DNA of 64,000 bases from Bacillus sp. CHD6a (GCF_001293645.1 NZ_LBMD01000010.1:140348-204347); one strand, 5' to 3'. Counted from the first letter of the stretch, positions 34,692-43,987 are shown. Numbers and translations: made by a program. Notes: generated from the sequence alone by a model not told the origin.

Positions 34692-35519
34692 ATGACTAAC
34701 ACGTCCAACTTCCTTATAGGTCAAAAATTAATAGATTTGAAGAATGAAGTAGCTGCTAGCATGCTATTGGAAATTCAACATGCTTACCCGAATGTACCTC
34801 AATATAGAGATGAAACAATTGAGGCTCAGATCAAGGAAATCTTTCAAACATTATTAGTATTCTTGGGCGAATATGTCCAAGACCCTGAAAATAAAGTTTT
34901 AGACCGTGCCAAAGAATGGGGAGAATCTGTTGGATTCATGTCTGTGAAGTCTGGCGGATCACTGGAAGAAACACTTTCTAATATGACGTTATATAAAAAA
35001 TGTCTATGGGCCTTTATTCAAAGAGAAGGTTATAAAGACGGGCTTAACATGAACCAAATTACAGATATTTTTATTCTAATAGATGAAATCTTTAATATTA
35101 TCGTCTATGGATTCAGTCACGCCTTCTCCATTGCTACTGAACAGAAAATGTTAGAAACAAAAGCTACCTACATTCGACTGTCCATTCCAATAGTCCCTTT
35201 ACAAAAAGGGTTAGGGGTTCTGCCGCTAGTCGGAGAAATTGATGAGGTTCGCGCTGGAATACTGATAGAAGAAACACTGGAAAAAAGTAAAAACCTTTCA
35301 ATATTCAACCTTATCATCGACTTTTCTGGTGTTTATCGTTTAGACGGAACAGTTTTGCACACCATGGACCTGCTGATTCGTTCTCTCAAACTAATTGGCA
35401 TCACACCAATCATAACAGGCATGCGACCAGAACTCAGCCTACAATTCATCAACTCTGGACTCAACCTTAAAGACATTCAAATCTGCGGTTCAATTGCGCA
35501 AGTATTACAGGAACAATAA
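34692..35519 (+). CDS. RsbR-like stressosome protein with C-terminal STAS domain
   Basis: A 275-residue protein. The N-terminal half is helical and globin-like in pattern (about 1-140), and the C-terminal STAS domain starts near LPLVGEIDEVRAG (about 178) with IIDFSGVYRLDGTVLHTMD near 210. RsbR proteins scaffold the stressosome that controls sigma B. In the family the two phosphorylated threonines lie after GDID and in the IDT motif; here those positions read Glu and Gly, as best I can align them. No partner kinase or phosphatase gene is nearby. AAAGGATCC precedes the start. Confidence 0.75.
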   Translation: MTNTSNFLIGQKLIDLKNEVAASMLLEIQHAYPNVPQYRDETIEAQIKEIFQTLLVFLGEYVQDPENKVLDRAKEWGESVGFMSVKSGGSLEETLSNMTLYKKCLWAFIQREGYKDGLNMNQITDIFILIDEIFNIIVYGFSHAFSIATEQKMLETKATYIRLSIPIVPLQKGLGVLPLVGEIDEVRAGILIEETLEKSKNLSIFNLIIDFSGVYRLDGTVLHTMDLLIRSLKLIGITPIITGMRPELSLQFINSGLNLKDIQICGSIAQVLQEQ

Positions 35520-35521
35520 AA

Positions 35522-35554
35522 AATCCTGCCGGGGTCAGACCCCGGCAGGATTTT
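35522..35554 (+). terminator. Terminator of the RsbR-like gene
   Basis: AATCCTGCCGGGG and CCCCGGCAGGATT form a perfect 13-bp stem around TCAGA, followed by TTCC. The GGGGTCAGACC core also occurs near 10825 in non-coding sequence. Confidence 0.85.
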
Positions 35555-35696
35555 CCGCCTTCACGTCGAACCCTCCATAAAATGTCTTGCCATTTGTTTG
35601 TGCATCCTTTATGATAGTACTATCATTCCTGTTAATACCATATATAGATTCATTAAATAAACAATATAACAATATATAGTATTTCCGACAATCTAC

Positions 35697-35868
35697 GATA
35701 AAGGTGTCTTGTTATAGACTTAATAGGGAATCCGGTGAGAATCCGGAACTGTCCCCGCAACTGTAAGTGCAGACGATTTTGAGAAACCACTGTACATGAA
35801 TGCTTAACGGCTCTTGTATGGGAAGGCTCAGAATAGGAAGAAGCACGAGTCAGGAGACCTGCCTTTAC
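35697..35868 (+). promoter_or_regulatory. Cobalamin riboswitch upstream of ribonucleotide reductase
   Basis: Conserved blocks appear in order: AATAGGGAATCCGGTGAGAA, AACTGTCCCCGCAACTGTAA, a CCACTG segment, GGGAAGGC and the B12 box GAGTCAGGAGACCTGCC. With the terminator at 36024-36053, adenosylcobalamin should switch off nrdAB. Confidence 0.95.
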
Positions 35869-36023
35869 CGATTTAGTTTCTTTTCTTCGGGAGTTGAGAA
35901 GATGAAACGATGCATAGAATATGGTAAAAGCAGAACAGGGTTTCTTTGGTTTTTGGTGATAACCATCACCTATTTCTTAAAGAATCCCTCCCTGCATTCT
36001 TTCCTTCTATCTATGATCGTTTG

Positions 36024-36053
36024 ATCCACTCAACCATTGAGTGGATTTTTTTA
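36024..36053 (+). terminator. Expression-platform terminator of the cobalamin riboswitch
   Basis: ATCCACTCAA and TTGAGTGGAT form a 10-bp stem with loop CCA, followed by TTTTTTA. It ends 27 bases before the nrdA start. Confidence 0.9.
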
Positions 36054-36079
36054 TTTTATACGAAGTGGAGCGTGGAAAA

Positions 36080-38350
36080 ATGACCGTACATACCAAGACT
36101 GGACATAAAGATAGTATACCTACCATTCAAGAGTATCAGAGACTTATAGAAACTGTTTTATTAGAGTTTCCACTATTAGATACAAACGTATTTTTACAAA
36201 AAGCTACAAAGATTATGGATAAATTGCTCCATCCATCCAATCCATCCAATCAACAAGAACTTACAAACCAACTAATTCTAGAAGCTCTCAATCATGTGGA
36301 TGAACTTGAACCAGACTGGACCTATGTTGCATCACGACTACTATCACATAAGCTGCAGGAAGAAGTGTGTCAAAACAGGAAAATCAATAAACCCTATACC
36401 GATTTTTATTCATTAATTAACAAATTAACAGAACAAAAAATCTATCAACCTCAGATTCTAAACGCATACACACAGCAAGAAATTAACGAACTAGAGACTG
36501 TCATTGAACCTGAAAGAGATTATCTTTTTACCTATATTGGGCTCAAAACATTAACTGATCGCTATTTAACAAGGGATCATTACAAACGTTTACTAGAACT
36601 GCCTCAAGAAAGATTCATGATAATTGCCATGACCCTTATGCAAAAAGAGGAGCAAAACAGATTACATTATGTTAAAGAAGCTTATTGGGCATTAAGCAAT
36701 CTGTATATGACCGTTGCCACTCCGACATTTTCAAATGCCGGAAAAACCTACGGGCAGCTCTCAAGCTGCTTTATTGATACAGTTGATGACAGCTTGCAAG
36801 GGATTTACGACAGTAATACAGACATTGCTAATCTTTCAAAATCCGGAGGAGGTCTTGGCGTCTATCTTGGAAAAATACGGAGTCGGGGCAGTGATATTCG
36901 TGGTTTCAAAGGCGTTTCAAGCGGAGTGATTCCATGGATGAAACAATTAAACAATACTGCTGTAAGTGTTGATCAACTGGGTCAGCGAAAAGGAGCCATT
37001 TCAGTCTATCTAGATGTGTGGCATAAAGACATCTTTTCTTTCCTAGACAGTAAGCTCAATAATGGGGATGAACGTATGCGTACACATGACCTCTTTACTG
37101 GGGTGTGTGTTCCTGACATTTTTATGGAGCAGGTGGAAGACAGAGGAGACTGGTATTTATTTGACCCGCATGAGGTCAGGCAAGTTATGGGCTATTCATT
37201 AGAGGACTATTTTGATGAGAAAACAGGCAGTGGCAGCTTCCGGAAAAAATACAAGGAATGTGTCAATCACCCAGCACTCCCAAAAGAAAAAGTGCCGGCT
37301 ATTGAAATAATGAAAGCAATCATGAAAGGGCAACTGGAAACTGGCAGTCCATTCATGTTTTATCGTGATGAAGTAAACAGAATGAATCCAAACCATCATA
37401 AAGGAATGATTTATTGTACTAATTTATGTACGGAAATTACACAAAATCAAAGTGCCACCACAACAAAAACGCAATATGTAGAGAACGGCTCTATCATAAC
37501 TGTTAAAACACCGGGAGACTTTGTCGTGTGTAATTTATCTTCCATTAACCTTGCCAGGACTGTAAAAGAAGGCCAACTGGAACGTCTTATTCCCATTCAA
37601 GTTCGGATGCTAGATAATGTTATAGATTTAAATATTATACCGGTATTACAGGCAAAGATGACCAATGAAAAATATCGTGCCGTTGGATTGGGAACATTCG
37701 GTTGGCATCATTTACTGGCTTTAGAAGGGATTAAATGGGAATCTACCGAGGCTGTGAACTATGCAAATGAGCTTTACGAAAGAATTGCTTATTACACAAT
37801 CCAAGCAAGCTCATTACTCGCAAAAGAAAAAGGATCCTATCCGGCATACGAAGGGTCTGATTGGCAAACAGGTGACTATTTCCGTAAACGAAATTATGGG
37901 ACAGACTCAGACCTAGATTGGATTACCCTTCAAAACCAGGTAGCTCATTATGGGGTACGAAACGGTTATTTGATGGCGGTTGCCCCCAATGCGACCACAT
38001 CCATTATTGCCGGAAGCACTGCTAGTATTGATCCTATATTCCTTAAAGTTTATTCAGAAGAGAAAAAAGACTACAAGATTCCCGTTACAGCACCTGACCT
38101 TAATGCAGACACAACCTGGTTTTATAAATCGGCGTATCATATTGATCAGCATTGGAGCATTGCCCAAAATGCAGCAAGACAAAAACATATCGATCAAGCC
38201 ATTTCCTTTAATCTGTATGTTACGAACACGGTAAAAGCCAAAGCTCTACTGGAACTTCACCTTGATGCATGGAAGCAAAAGTTGAAAACAACCTACTACG
38301 TCCGGTCAACATCATCTGAATTAGAAGAATGTGAATCATGTTCAAGCTAG
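36080..38350 (+). CDS. nrdA: Ribonucleoside-diphosphate reductase, class I large subunit
   Basis: A 756-residue catalytic subunit that makes deoxyribonucleotides. The redox cysteines are in LSSCFIDTVDD near residue 226 and FVVCNLSSINL near 482; the thiyl-radical site is NLCTEI near 452; the C-terminal CESC pair reloads the enzyme. The N-terminus does not show a clear ATP-cone consensus, so dATP regulation may be reduced. The ATG at 36080 was chosen after TGGAGCGTGG; a longer frame runs into the terminator. It is followed by nrdB. Regulation by cobalamin implies a B12-dependent reductase elsewhere in the genome. Confidence 0.93.
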   Translation: MTVHTKTGHKDSIPTIQEYQRLIETVLLEFPLLDTNVFLQKATKIMDKLLHPSNPSNQQELTNQLILEALNHVDELEPDWTYVASRLLSHKLQEEVCQNRKINKPYTDFYSLINKLTEQKIYQPQILNAYTQQEINELETVIEPERDYLFTYIGLKTLTDRYLTRDHYKRLLELPQERFMIIAMTLMQKEEQNRLHYVKEAYWALSNLYMTVATPTFSNAGKTYGQLSSCFIDTVDDSLQGIYDSNTDIANLSKSGGGLGVYLGKIRSRGSDIRGFKGVSSGVIPWMKQLNNTAVSVDQLGQRKGAISVYLDVWHKDIFSFLDSKLNNGDERMRTHDLFTGVCVPDIFMEQVEDRGDWYLFDPHEVRQVMGYSLEDYFDEKTGSGSFRKKYKECVNHPALPKEKVPAIEIMKAIMKGQLETGSPFMFYRDEVNRMNPNHHKGMIYCTNLCTEITQNQSATTTKTQYVENGSIITVKTPGDFVVCNLSSINLARTVKEGQLERLIPIQVRMLDNVIDLNIIPVLQAKMTNEKYRAVGLGTFGWHHLLALEGIKWESTEAVNYANELYERIAYYTIQASSLLAKEKGSYPAYEGSDWQTGDYFRKRNYGTDSDLDWITLQNQVAHYGVRNGYLMAVAPNATTSIIAGSTASIDPIFLKVYSEEKKDYKIPVTAPDLNADTTWFYKSAYHIDQHWSIAQNAARQKHIDQAISFNLYVTNTVKAKALLELHLDAWKQKLKTTYYVRSTSSELEECESCSS

Positions 38351-38391
38351 ACTGGTAATGCATGGCAGCAAACTAAAAAGGAGAATGAAAA

Positions 38392-39435
38392 ATGAATGCT
38401 CATCTAAAAACACGTACCTTAATGGATGTGGACGCACCAAATAGATCGACCAAGATTATTAACGGAAAAAGTTCCAATGTCTTAAATTGGGACGATGTAG
38501 CATTTTCATGGGCTTATCCAAAATACAAAAAAATGCTAGCCAACTTTTGGTCGCCATTTGAAATCAATATGTCCCAGGATATCAAGCAGTTTCCTCAGCT
38601 GTCCCCACAGGAACAGGAGGCATTCTTGAAGATTATCGGACTCCTTGCACTTCTCGACAGCATTCAGACTGACTATGCAGGTAAAGTGGCGGATTATTTA
38701 ACCGATTCCAGTCTTAACGCCCTGATGATTATGCTGGCACAGCAAGAAGTGATCCATAATCATTCCTACTCCTATGTGCTTTCAAGTCTTGTGCCGCGAA
38801 AGAAACAAGAAGAAGTGTTTGAATACTGGAGAACAGAATCTATCCTTAGGAAAAGAAATGATTTCATTACAGATGGATACAAAGCATTTTCTGAAACACC
38901 ATCCATACAAAATTTGCTAAAATCCATCGTGTATGATGTTATCTTGGAAGGCCTTTTCTTCTATTCCGGCTTTGCATTTTTTTATCATCTTGCGAGAAAT
39001 CAAAAAATGGTCTCTTCTAGTACGATGATCAATTACATTAATAGAGATGAACAAATTCATGTAGATTTGTTTGTCAAAATCTTTAAAGAGGTCCTTCAAG
39101 AATATCCAGAACACAATACAGAAAGTCTAGAACTATTTGTAGAGGAAACTTTTCAACAGGCGGCACAACTGGAGATTGAATGGGCGAGACATATTATTGG
39201 AGATCAATTTACTGGAATTGAACTGGAAGATGTCGAGGCGTATATAAAATTTTATGCCAACGTCCGTGCCCATCAACTTGGTTTCAAGCGCCCTTTCGAA
39301 GGTTATCGCACCAATCCATTGAAATGGATCAAAGCCTACGAGGACGTCGACCTAGGAAAGTCGGATTTTTTCGAACAAAAATCCAGACAATACACAAAGG
39401 TAAACGTGGTGGACAACGGATTTGATGAATTATAA
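38392..39435 (+). CDS. nrdB: Ribonucleoside-diphosphate reductase, class I radical subunit
   Basis: A 347-residue ferritin-like subunit that stores the tyrosyl radical. All metal ligands and the radical tyrosine can be placed: Asp in ALLDSIQTDY near residue 87, Glu/His/Tyr in QQEVIHNHSYSY near 117, Glu in VILEGLFFY near 184, and Glu/His in NRDEQIHVDLF near 217. It follows nrdA by 41 bases with AAAAGGAG upstream. The metal (di-iron or di-manganese) cannot be read from the sequence. Confidence 0.93.
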   Translation: MNAHLKTRTLMDVDAPNRSTKIINGKSSNVLNWDDVAFSWAYPKYKKMLANFWSPFEINMSQDIKQFPQLSPQEQEAFLKIIGLLALLDSIQTDYAGKVADYLTDSSLNALMIMLAQQEVIHNHSYSYVLSSLVPRKKQEEVFEYWRTESILRKRNDFITDGYKAFSETPSIQNLLKSIVYDVILEGLFFYSGFAFFYHLARNQKMVSSSTMINYINRDEQIHVDLFVKIFKEVLQEYPEHNTESLELFVEETFQQAAQLEIEWARHIIGDQFTGIELEDVEAYIKFYANVRAHQLGFKRPFEGYRTNPLKWIKAYEDVDLGKSDFFEQKSRQYTKVNVVDNGFDEL

Positions 39436-39451
39436 AGATTTTCTTTCTATA

Positions 39452-39542
39452 GATAGCGCTAGGTGGAGACCCCGCAGGCGTAGCCGAAGGAGGCTCACGT
39501 CAGCCCCTAGGAAAGCGAAGCCTTTTGCGGAAATCAACAGCG
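39452..39542 (+). repeat. GC-rich repeat, 5'-truncated copy
   Basis: It begins at AGATAGCGCTAGGTGGAG and runs to GGAAATCAACAGCG. It replaces GGCTCCAGCAGC with GGCTCACGTCAGC. It lies directly after nrdB. Confidence 0.8.
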
Positions 39543-39571
39543 GTGTTTAGTGAAATTTTAAAATCAAGGTC

Positions 39572-39656
39572 TTTTTCAGTGGCTTCGGCGTAGCCGAGTA
39601 GGCTCACGTCAGCCACTAGGAAAGCAAAGCCATTTGCGGAAATCCACAGCACAGCG
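39572..39656 (+). repeat. GC-rich repeat, partial diverged copy
   Basis: After TTTTTCAGTGGC it carries GGCGTAGCCGAG and the right end GCGGAAATCCACAGC, with several substitutions. A further degenerate piece (AAGCGAAGCGCC...GGAAATCAACCG) follows at about 39687-39720. Confidence 0.7.
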
Positions 39657-39745
39657 GTGTCTATACAATTTCTAATTGGCGTAAGTCCCAAGCGAAGCGC
39701 CTGGAACGGAAATCAACCGTATTATATTTTTTCTGATTTTATTAA

Positions 39746-39784
39746 GATAGGCCGTGTACCTTTAACGTACACAGCCTATCTTTA
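39746..39784. terminator. Bidirectional terminator between nrdB and uppP
   Basis: GATAGGC-CGTGTAC and GTACACA-GCCTATC pair (39746-39780), followed by TTTAG on the right and TTAAT on the reverse strand. Confidence 0.8.
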
Positions 39785-39785
39785 G

Positions 39786-40565
39786 TTAAAACAACCCCAT
39801 ATATTGAAGCACCAATATTACTACCCCCAATATCCATACATAAATCGCAAACATCCGTAGAGAATGCCTTTTCAAATAGTTAATCATCCACTTCACAGCA
39901 ATATACCCAAAGAAACAAGATGCTAAAATTCCAATAAATAAAGAAGATAAAGAAATATCTTCCCTGCCCACTTGTGCCACTTCCACAGTTTGTAAAAATA
40001 CAGCCCCAGCTATGGCAGGTGTAGAAAGCAAGAATGAAAAATATGCCGCTGTCTCCCTATCCAGTTTCCGAAACAAGCCTGCTACAATGGTTAATCCAGA
40101 CCTCGAAATGGCCGGGAATATCGCAGCTGCTTGGAAAGATCCAATAAACAACGCATCCTTCCACGTAATATCCTCCATCTTTTTTGAGCCCTTTTTGATA
40201 GAATCCGCAAACCAAAGGAAGGCGCCAGTAATTAAGAACTCCCAGCCAATTGTCACACCTGTCTTGGAAATTTCCTCAAAGTAGTCTTTAAATGCAAGTC
40301 CAATAACGACTGCCGGCATCGTTCCAATAACCAACAGAAACGATAATTTATCAAATGGGTTACGAATGATCTTAAAAAATTCTTCCCTATAAAAATAAAG
40401 AACTGCTATCAGCGTGCCGAAGTGAAGCATCGTATCAAGCAATAATCCCGCTTCTTGCAATCCAAATAGATTTCTTCCCAGATATAGGTGACCCGTACTG
40501 GAAATTGGCAGGAATTCAGTTAGTCCTTGAATGATCCCCAATATGAGCGCTTCAATTTTGGACAT
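39786..40565 (-). CDS. uppP: Undecaprenyl-diphosphatase, copy 1
   Basis: A 259-residue BacA/UppP integral membrane enzyme that recycles undecaprenyl diphosphate for cell wall synthesis and gives bacitracin tolerance. The catalytic motifs TEFLPISSTGHLYLG near residue 16 and PAISRSGLTIVAGLFRKLDR near 151 are intact, within about eight spans. It follows the dedA gene by 15 bases, forming a two-gene unit of lipid-carrier related membrane proteins. Confidence 0.93.
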   Translation of the reverse strand: MSKIEALILGIIQGLTEFLPISSTGHLYLGRNLFGLQEAGLLLDTMLHFGTLIAVLYFYREEFFKIIRNPFDKLSFLLVIGTMPAVVIGLAFKDYFEEISKTGVTIGWEFLITGAFLWFADSIKKGSKKMEDITWKDALFIGSFQAAAIFPAISRSGLTIVAGLFRKLDRETAAYFSFLLSTPAIAGAVFLQTVEVAQVGREDISLSSLFIGILASCFFGYIAVKWMINYLKRHSLRMFAIYVWILGVVILVLQYMGLF

Positions 40566-40580
40566 ATCTCTTTCCCCCTC

Positions 40581-41168
40581 CTATTCCGTTCTTTTCCTAT
40601 CGAAAACAAAATAAGTGATGGCTCCAAGAATAATCAATATCATTAAAGGAATGATGAGAGGTTGTGCGGCATGTTTGATATCCCGCCAATTTTCACCTAG
40701 TTGAAAACCGATATATATAAATAAAATGGTCCATGGAATAACGGCTGCAACTGTATATAGTAAAAAAGTCAAAAACTTCATCTTGGCAATACCAGCCGGA
40801 ATAGAAATAGCATGTCTCACCACGGGAATAAATCGAGCTGTAAAAATGACAATCGGTCCGTAATTCTGAAACCATTTTTCCGAAATGTCTAAATGCTTCG
40901 GCTGAATCAATATGTATTTGCCATACTTTTCAAGAAATGGCCTTCCGCCAATGCTTCCTGCCCAGTATAAAAAAAGCTGAGCCAATGTACCACCCACCAC
41001 ACCTGCTAACATTGCTCCCATAAATCCTATCTCCCCAATGGAGATTAAATAACCACCATAGCCAAGGACGATTTCGCTAGGAATGACCTCCACCATTAAG
41101 CCAAGAGCAATTCCCCAAACCCCCAATGTGGTGAAAAATTCAAAAATAGATAAAAATAAGTTCTCCAT
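40581..41168 (-). CDS. DedA-family membrane protein
   Basis: A 195-residue protein with the DedA features: VEVIPSEIVLGYGGYLIS near residue 26, a Gly-rich segment LAQLFLYWAGSIGGRPFLEKYGKYI near 62 (shown here by AGSIGGRPFLEKYG), and FTARFIPVVRHAISIPAG near 108. DedA proteins were recently linked to lipid-carrier recycling in other bacteria. Its position before uppP on the same transcript agrees with that role, which remains an inference here. Confidence 0.88.
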   Translation of the reverse strand: MENLFLSIFEFFTTLGVWGIALGLMVEVIPSEIVLGYGGYLISIGEIGFMGAMLAGVVGGTLAQLFLYWAGSIGGRPFLEKYGKYILIQPKHLDISEKWFQNYGPIVIFTARFIPVVRHAISIPAGIAKMKFLTFLLYTVAAVIPWTILFIYIGFQLGENWRDIKHAAQPLIIPLMILIILGAITYFVFDRKRTE

Positions 41169-41295
41169 ATCCTCACCTCATTTGTAAGAGAGTTGTCCCT
41201 AACAATGTATGAGAGCACGTCCACGAAAAGCACTAAAATAAGAAAAGGGTTTTCACTAATTATGTCGAATCATACTTGTATGGAGGTGCTGATAA

Positions 41296-41649
41296 ATGAA
41301 GAAAATCTTTGTCTTATCTTTATTCCTCCTTTTTCTAACAGCCTGCGGTATGCCTACACATATTCCAGATCGTTTTTCTTATATCGAAGTTGTGGAACAA
41401 AAAGAAGAAGCATCACTGTCTGAGATTGAAGATATTGACATCATCCTAAAAGACAGTGACATAGTCATCGGGTTAGATGAGGCAACGGAAAAGTATCCAG
41501 ATTACAATATTGAAAAAACTCCCGCGTATATAGTGTTTGAATATACAGGATATCTTACCGACGACATGATCTTATTCACCTACGACAAAGAAGAGGCTGT
41601 CACGTTATTGAAAGAAAAAATTCAAGACGAAAAAGAAAAAGTGGAATAA
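41296..41649 (+). CDS. Small lipoprotein, function unknown
   Basis: A 117-residue precursor with a signal peptide and lipobox FLTACG (Cys17). The mature part is acidic and mixed alpha/beta. TGGAGGTGC precedes the ATG. No family recognised. A terminator follows. Confidence 0.65.
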   Translation: MKKIFVLSLFLLFLTACGMPTHIPDRFSYIEVVEQKEEASLSEIEDIDIILKDSDIVIGLDEATEKYPDYNIEKTPAYIVFEYTGYLTDDMILFTYDKEEAVTLLKEKIQDEKEKVE

Positions 41650-41652
41650 ACA

Positions 41653-41689
41653 AAAAGTCGAACAAAGCCTCTGCTTCCGTTCGACTTTT
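41653..41689 (+). terminator. Terminator of the small lipoprotein gene
   Basis: AAGTCGAAC and GTTCGACTT (41655-41687) form a 9-bp stem followed by TTGAAT. Confidence 0.8.
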
Positions 41690-41730
41690 GAATAGGTCAA
41701 AAAAATCCCAGATAATATATCAAGGTTCCA

Positions 41731-41868
41731 GCTGTTGATTGGAGCAAAAGGCGAAGACTCCTCGAAAATGCTACGCATTTTCTTCGTGCGATGTTTCGCT
41801 TCCGAAGCCTTCCTTGTGCTGAGGGAGATAGCGCTAGGTGGAGATCCCATAGGCGTAGCGAAGCCACT
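41731..41868 (+). repeat. GC-rich repeat, long variant
   Basis: It starts GCTGTTGATTGGAGC and includes the extra segment with the small palindrome GAAAATGC-TAC-GCATTTTC and GCCTTCCTTGTGC. It ends at GCCACTGAAAAACTGATA, the inter-copy linker. Confidence 0.85.
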
Positions 41869-41904
41869 GAAAAACTGATATTATATAGTATTTTGTAATT
41901 TTGA

Positions 41905-42032
41905 GCTGTTGATTGGAGCAAAAGGCGAAGACTCCTGAGGGAGATAGCGCTAGGTGGAGACCCCGCAGGCGTAGCCGAGGAGGCTCCAGCAGCGCCCCTA
42001 GGAAAGCGAAGCCATTTGCGGAAATCAACAGC
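41905..42032 (+). repeat. GC-rich repeat, full short form
   Basis: A 128-bp copy with perfect ends GCTGTTGATT and AATCAACAGC, almost identical to the copy at 432-560. Confidence 0.9.
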
Positions 42033-42122
42033 GCGTGTAATGTAATCGCTTACTTAAGGTGGTAACGCATAAACCTACCTTCTTTTTCATATAGTTAAAA
42101 AATTGTAATTGGGAGGACTTAT

Positions 42123-42236
42123 ATGGGAGAACTATGTATGCAATCTTCATGTGTCGGTTACGATTTAATCTTGATTACCTTGGGTTGCCTTCTAATTTTA
42201 TACATCGGATATCGTTTTCTAGGGCACGAAGACTAA
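42123..42236 (+). CDS. Putative 37-residue single-span membrane protein
   Basis: ATG at 42123 follows TGGGAGGACTTAT. The protein starts MGELCMQSSCVGYDL, then one hydrophobic span (about 14-30) and ends RFLGHED. Two cysteines lie outside the span. It is 53 bases upstream of the next gene on the same strand. Confidence 0.5.
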   Translation: MGELCMQSSCVGYDLILITLGCLLILYIGYRFLGHED

Positions 42237-42289
42237 AATATCTCATGATTTCACTTCTTTTGATTCATACTACAAGAGAGGTGATATAA

Positions 42290-42700
42290 ATGCGGAAGAT
42301 ATTTTTGCTTCTATTGCTCTTCTTTGCAGCTTTTCCCTTGACCTTTCATGCACAGCCGCTTCCAATTGAAGTCTTTGATGTGACTCAAGGAAAAGTTATT
42401 AAATCCATCCCTCTGAATGAGATAAATAAGGAAGAAGCACTAAAGCTTGTAAAAAGTGCAGATTCCCTCTATCCAAAACTCAACCCTACACCTAAAACGG
42501 GGTTTATGATCAAGGTTATTTTTGATCCAGCCCAAGATATTGAAACGAATGTATTAAAACAGTCTGTAAATCAAGTCATTTTTATTTTTCCCGATGCAGA
42601 AAAGCCCTATATGCTAATCTTCAACGAGAAAGATCAACCTATGTTTTACTACTTTAGTGAAGATTTCGAACCATTTTTGGAAATGCTGGGAATAGACTAA
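42290..42700 (+). CDS. Secreted protein, function unknown
   Basis: A 136-residue protein with a classic signal peptide (Leu/Phe-rich, about 1-21, cleavage near FHAQP). The mature domain is mixed alpha/beta with VIFIFPDAEKPYMLIF near residue 96. AGAGAGGTGA precedes the ATG. It may be co-transcribed with the lipoprotein gene 60 bases downstream. Confidence 0.65.
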   Translation: MRKIFLLLLLFFAAFPLTFHAQPLPIEVFDVTQGKVIKSIPLNEINKEEALKLVKSADSLYPKLNPTPKTGFMIKVIFDPAQDIETNVLKQSVNQVIFIFPDAEKPYMLIFNEKDQPMFYYFSEDFEPFLEMLGID

Positions 42701-42760
42701 CTAAAAAGTGGAATAATGGGTACACTATCTTCAACTTTAACCTTTCAAGGAGGAGTTGAC

Positions 42761-43429
42761 TTGAGAAATGTACTTATTATTCTTTTTATTGCGCTTTGTA
42801 CCATACTCTCAGCTGGGTGCGGAACACAAAACGAAGGGGGACAAACACAGGCAAAAGAACCAGCTTCAATATTGCCAACTTCAGGAGATTATTCTTTCCG
42901 ACGCTATATAGAGGAAAAAGGACATACAGATTATAGAGTCCTATATAGTCAAGTGCCCGATAGTGAAATAGTTGAAGTACGAACTGTCATTGACCTAGAG
43001 TCCGCCGGATCATCCTCTGATATTTCAGAAACAAGCAACTTTTATGAAGAGAGAAAAGATGGGATTTATGGATACATCGTATTGTCTGAGGAATTCCCCT
43101 CCGATTGGAATGCTGCGGATATTAAGGAATTTCCAAAAACAAAAATTATTGCTTATCCATTAGAAGCGAGTAATTCGTGGACGGAGGAAATGGAGGATTT
43201 TAATCTTAATATCACTTATCACATTCGGAAAGTCGATGCGGAAGTAAAAACCCCTGCCAAGACTTTTAAAAATTGTATTATTATTGATTTTGAGGAGAAA
43301 GACAAGGACGGCAACACTTTACGCAAAGGCAATTCAGCATTTGCACCCAATGTAGGATGGATTCGCCATGAAGTAGAATCGGAAGTATTAAAAGATGTTC
43401 ATAAGTTAATAAAAATAAATGAAAGATAA
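42761..43429 (+). CDS. Lipoprotein, function unknown
   Basis: A 222-residue lipoprotein. I chose the TTG start at 42761 after AAGGAGGAG, giving a normal signal peptide with lipobox LSAGC (Cys20). The mature part is acidic with predicted beta strands. The longer frame from 42716 would add 15 residues with no ribosome binding site. No family recognised. Confidence 0.68.
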   Translation: MRNVLIILFIALCTILSAGCGTQNEGGQTQAKEPASILPTSGDYSFRRYIEEKGHTDYRVLYSQVPDSEIVEVRTVIDLESAGSSSDISETSNFYEERKDGIYGYIVLSEEFPSDWNAADIKEFPKTKIIAYPLEASNSWTEEMEDFNLNITYHIRKVDAEVKTPAKTFKNCIIIDFEEKDKDGNTLRKGNSAFAPNVGWIRHEVESEVLKDVHKLIKINER

Positions 43430-43452
43430 TAATTTTATCTTTCATTTTTAGA
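43419..43452 (+). terminator. Terminator overlapping the lipoprotein stop codon
   Basis: ATGAAAGATAA (43419-43429) and TTATCTTTCAT (43435-43445) form an 11-bp stem followed by TTTTAG. The stop codon is part of the upstream arm. Confidence 0.75.
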
Positions 43453-43662
43453 TTTTTGTTTATTTACCGAGGAACCTTATCCTCTGATTTATCGTCCGTT
43501 TTACGGAATACTTCGTTTAGCGAATTTTTTTACATAACTGTAATGATGAAATTACCATTTTTAATGTATAATTACAAACATACCTTTCCCTAACCATGGG
43601 TATAAAGGTACCGAATACTTTTTACTATGTTATACTTCTATAGTTAAGGAGGAGATGTAGCT

Positions 43663-43857
43663 TTGGGCCTGAGTAAAATAGTTTTTGTAATTAGTATTAT
43701 GGCAAGCTTTCTTATGCTGGTGGCATCCGTTATTGCATTTGTCATTCAAGACATGGGTTATTTTTGGACGATGTTTGTTCTTATGGTTGTCAGCATTCTT
43801 CAAAACATCTCCGTTTACAAGCATATTTCCACAAGTGATGAGCCCATTAAAGGTTAG
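43663..43857 (+). CDS. Small two-span membrane protein
   Basis: A 64-residue protein with two hydrophobic segments (about 5-27 and 31-50) and a short polar tail. The start is TTG after AAGGAGGAG. No family recognised. Confidence 0.6.
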   Translation: MGLSKIVFVISIMASFLMLVASVIAFVIQDMGYFWTMFVLMVVSILQNISVYKHISTSDEPIKG

Positions 43858-43987
43858 GCCGCTTCCTAGGAGCGAAACATTAAGCGGTCTTGCTTTGAAT
43901 AAGCACCATTCTCTCCTTTTTACATGTCAATCCCCTTGGCCGCCACAATTCCTACCTAAATCTAAAAAACAAATTAAAGCCAGCGAT

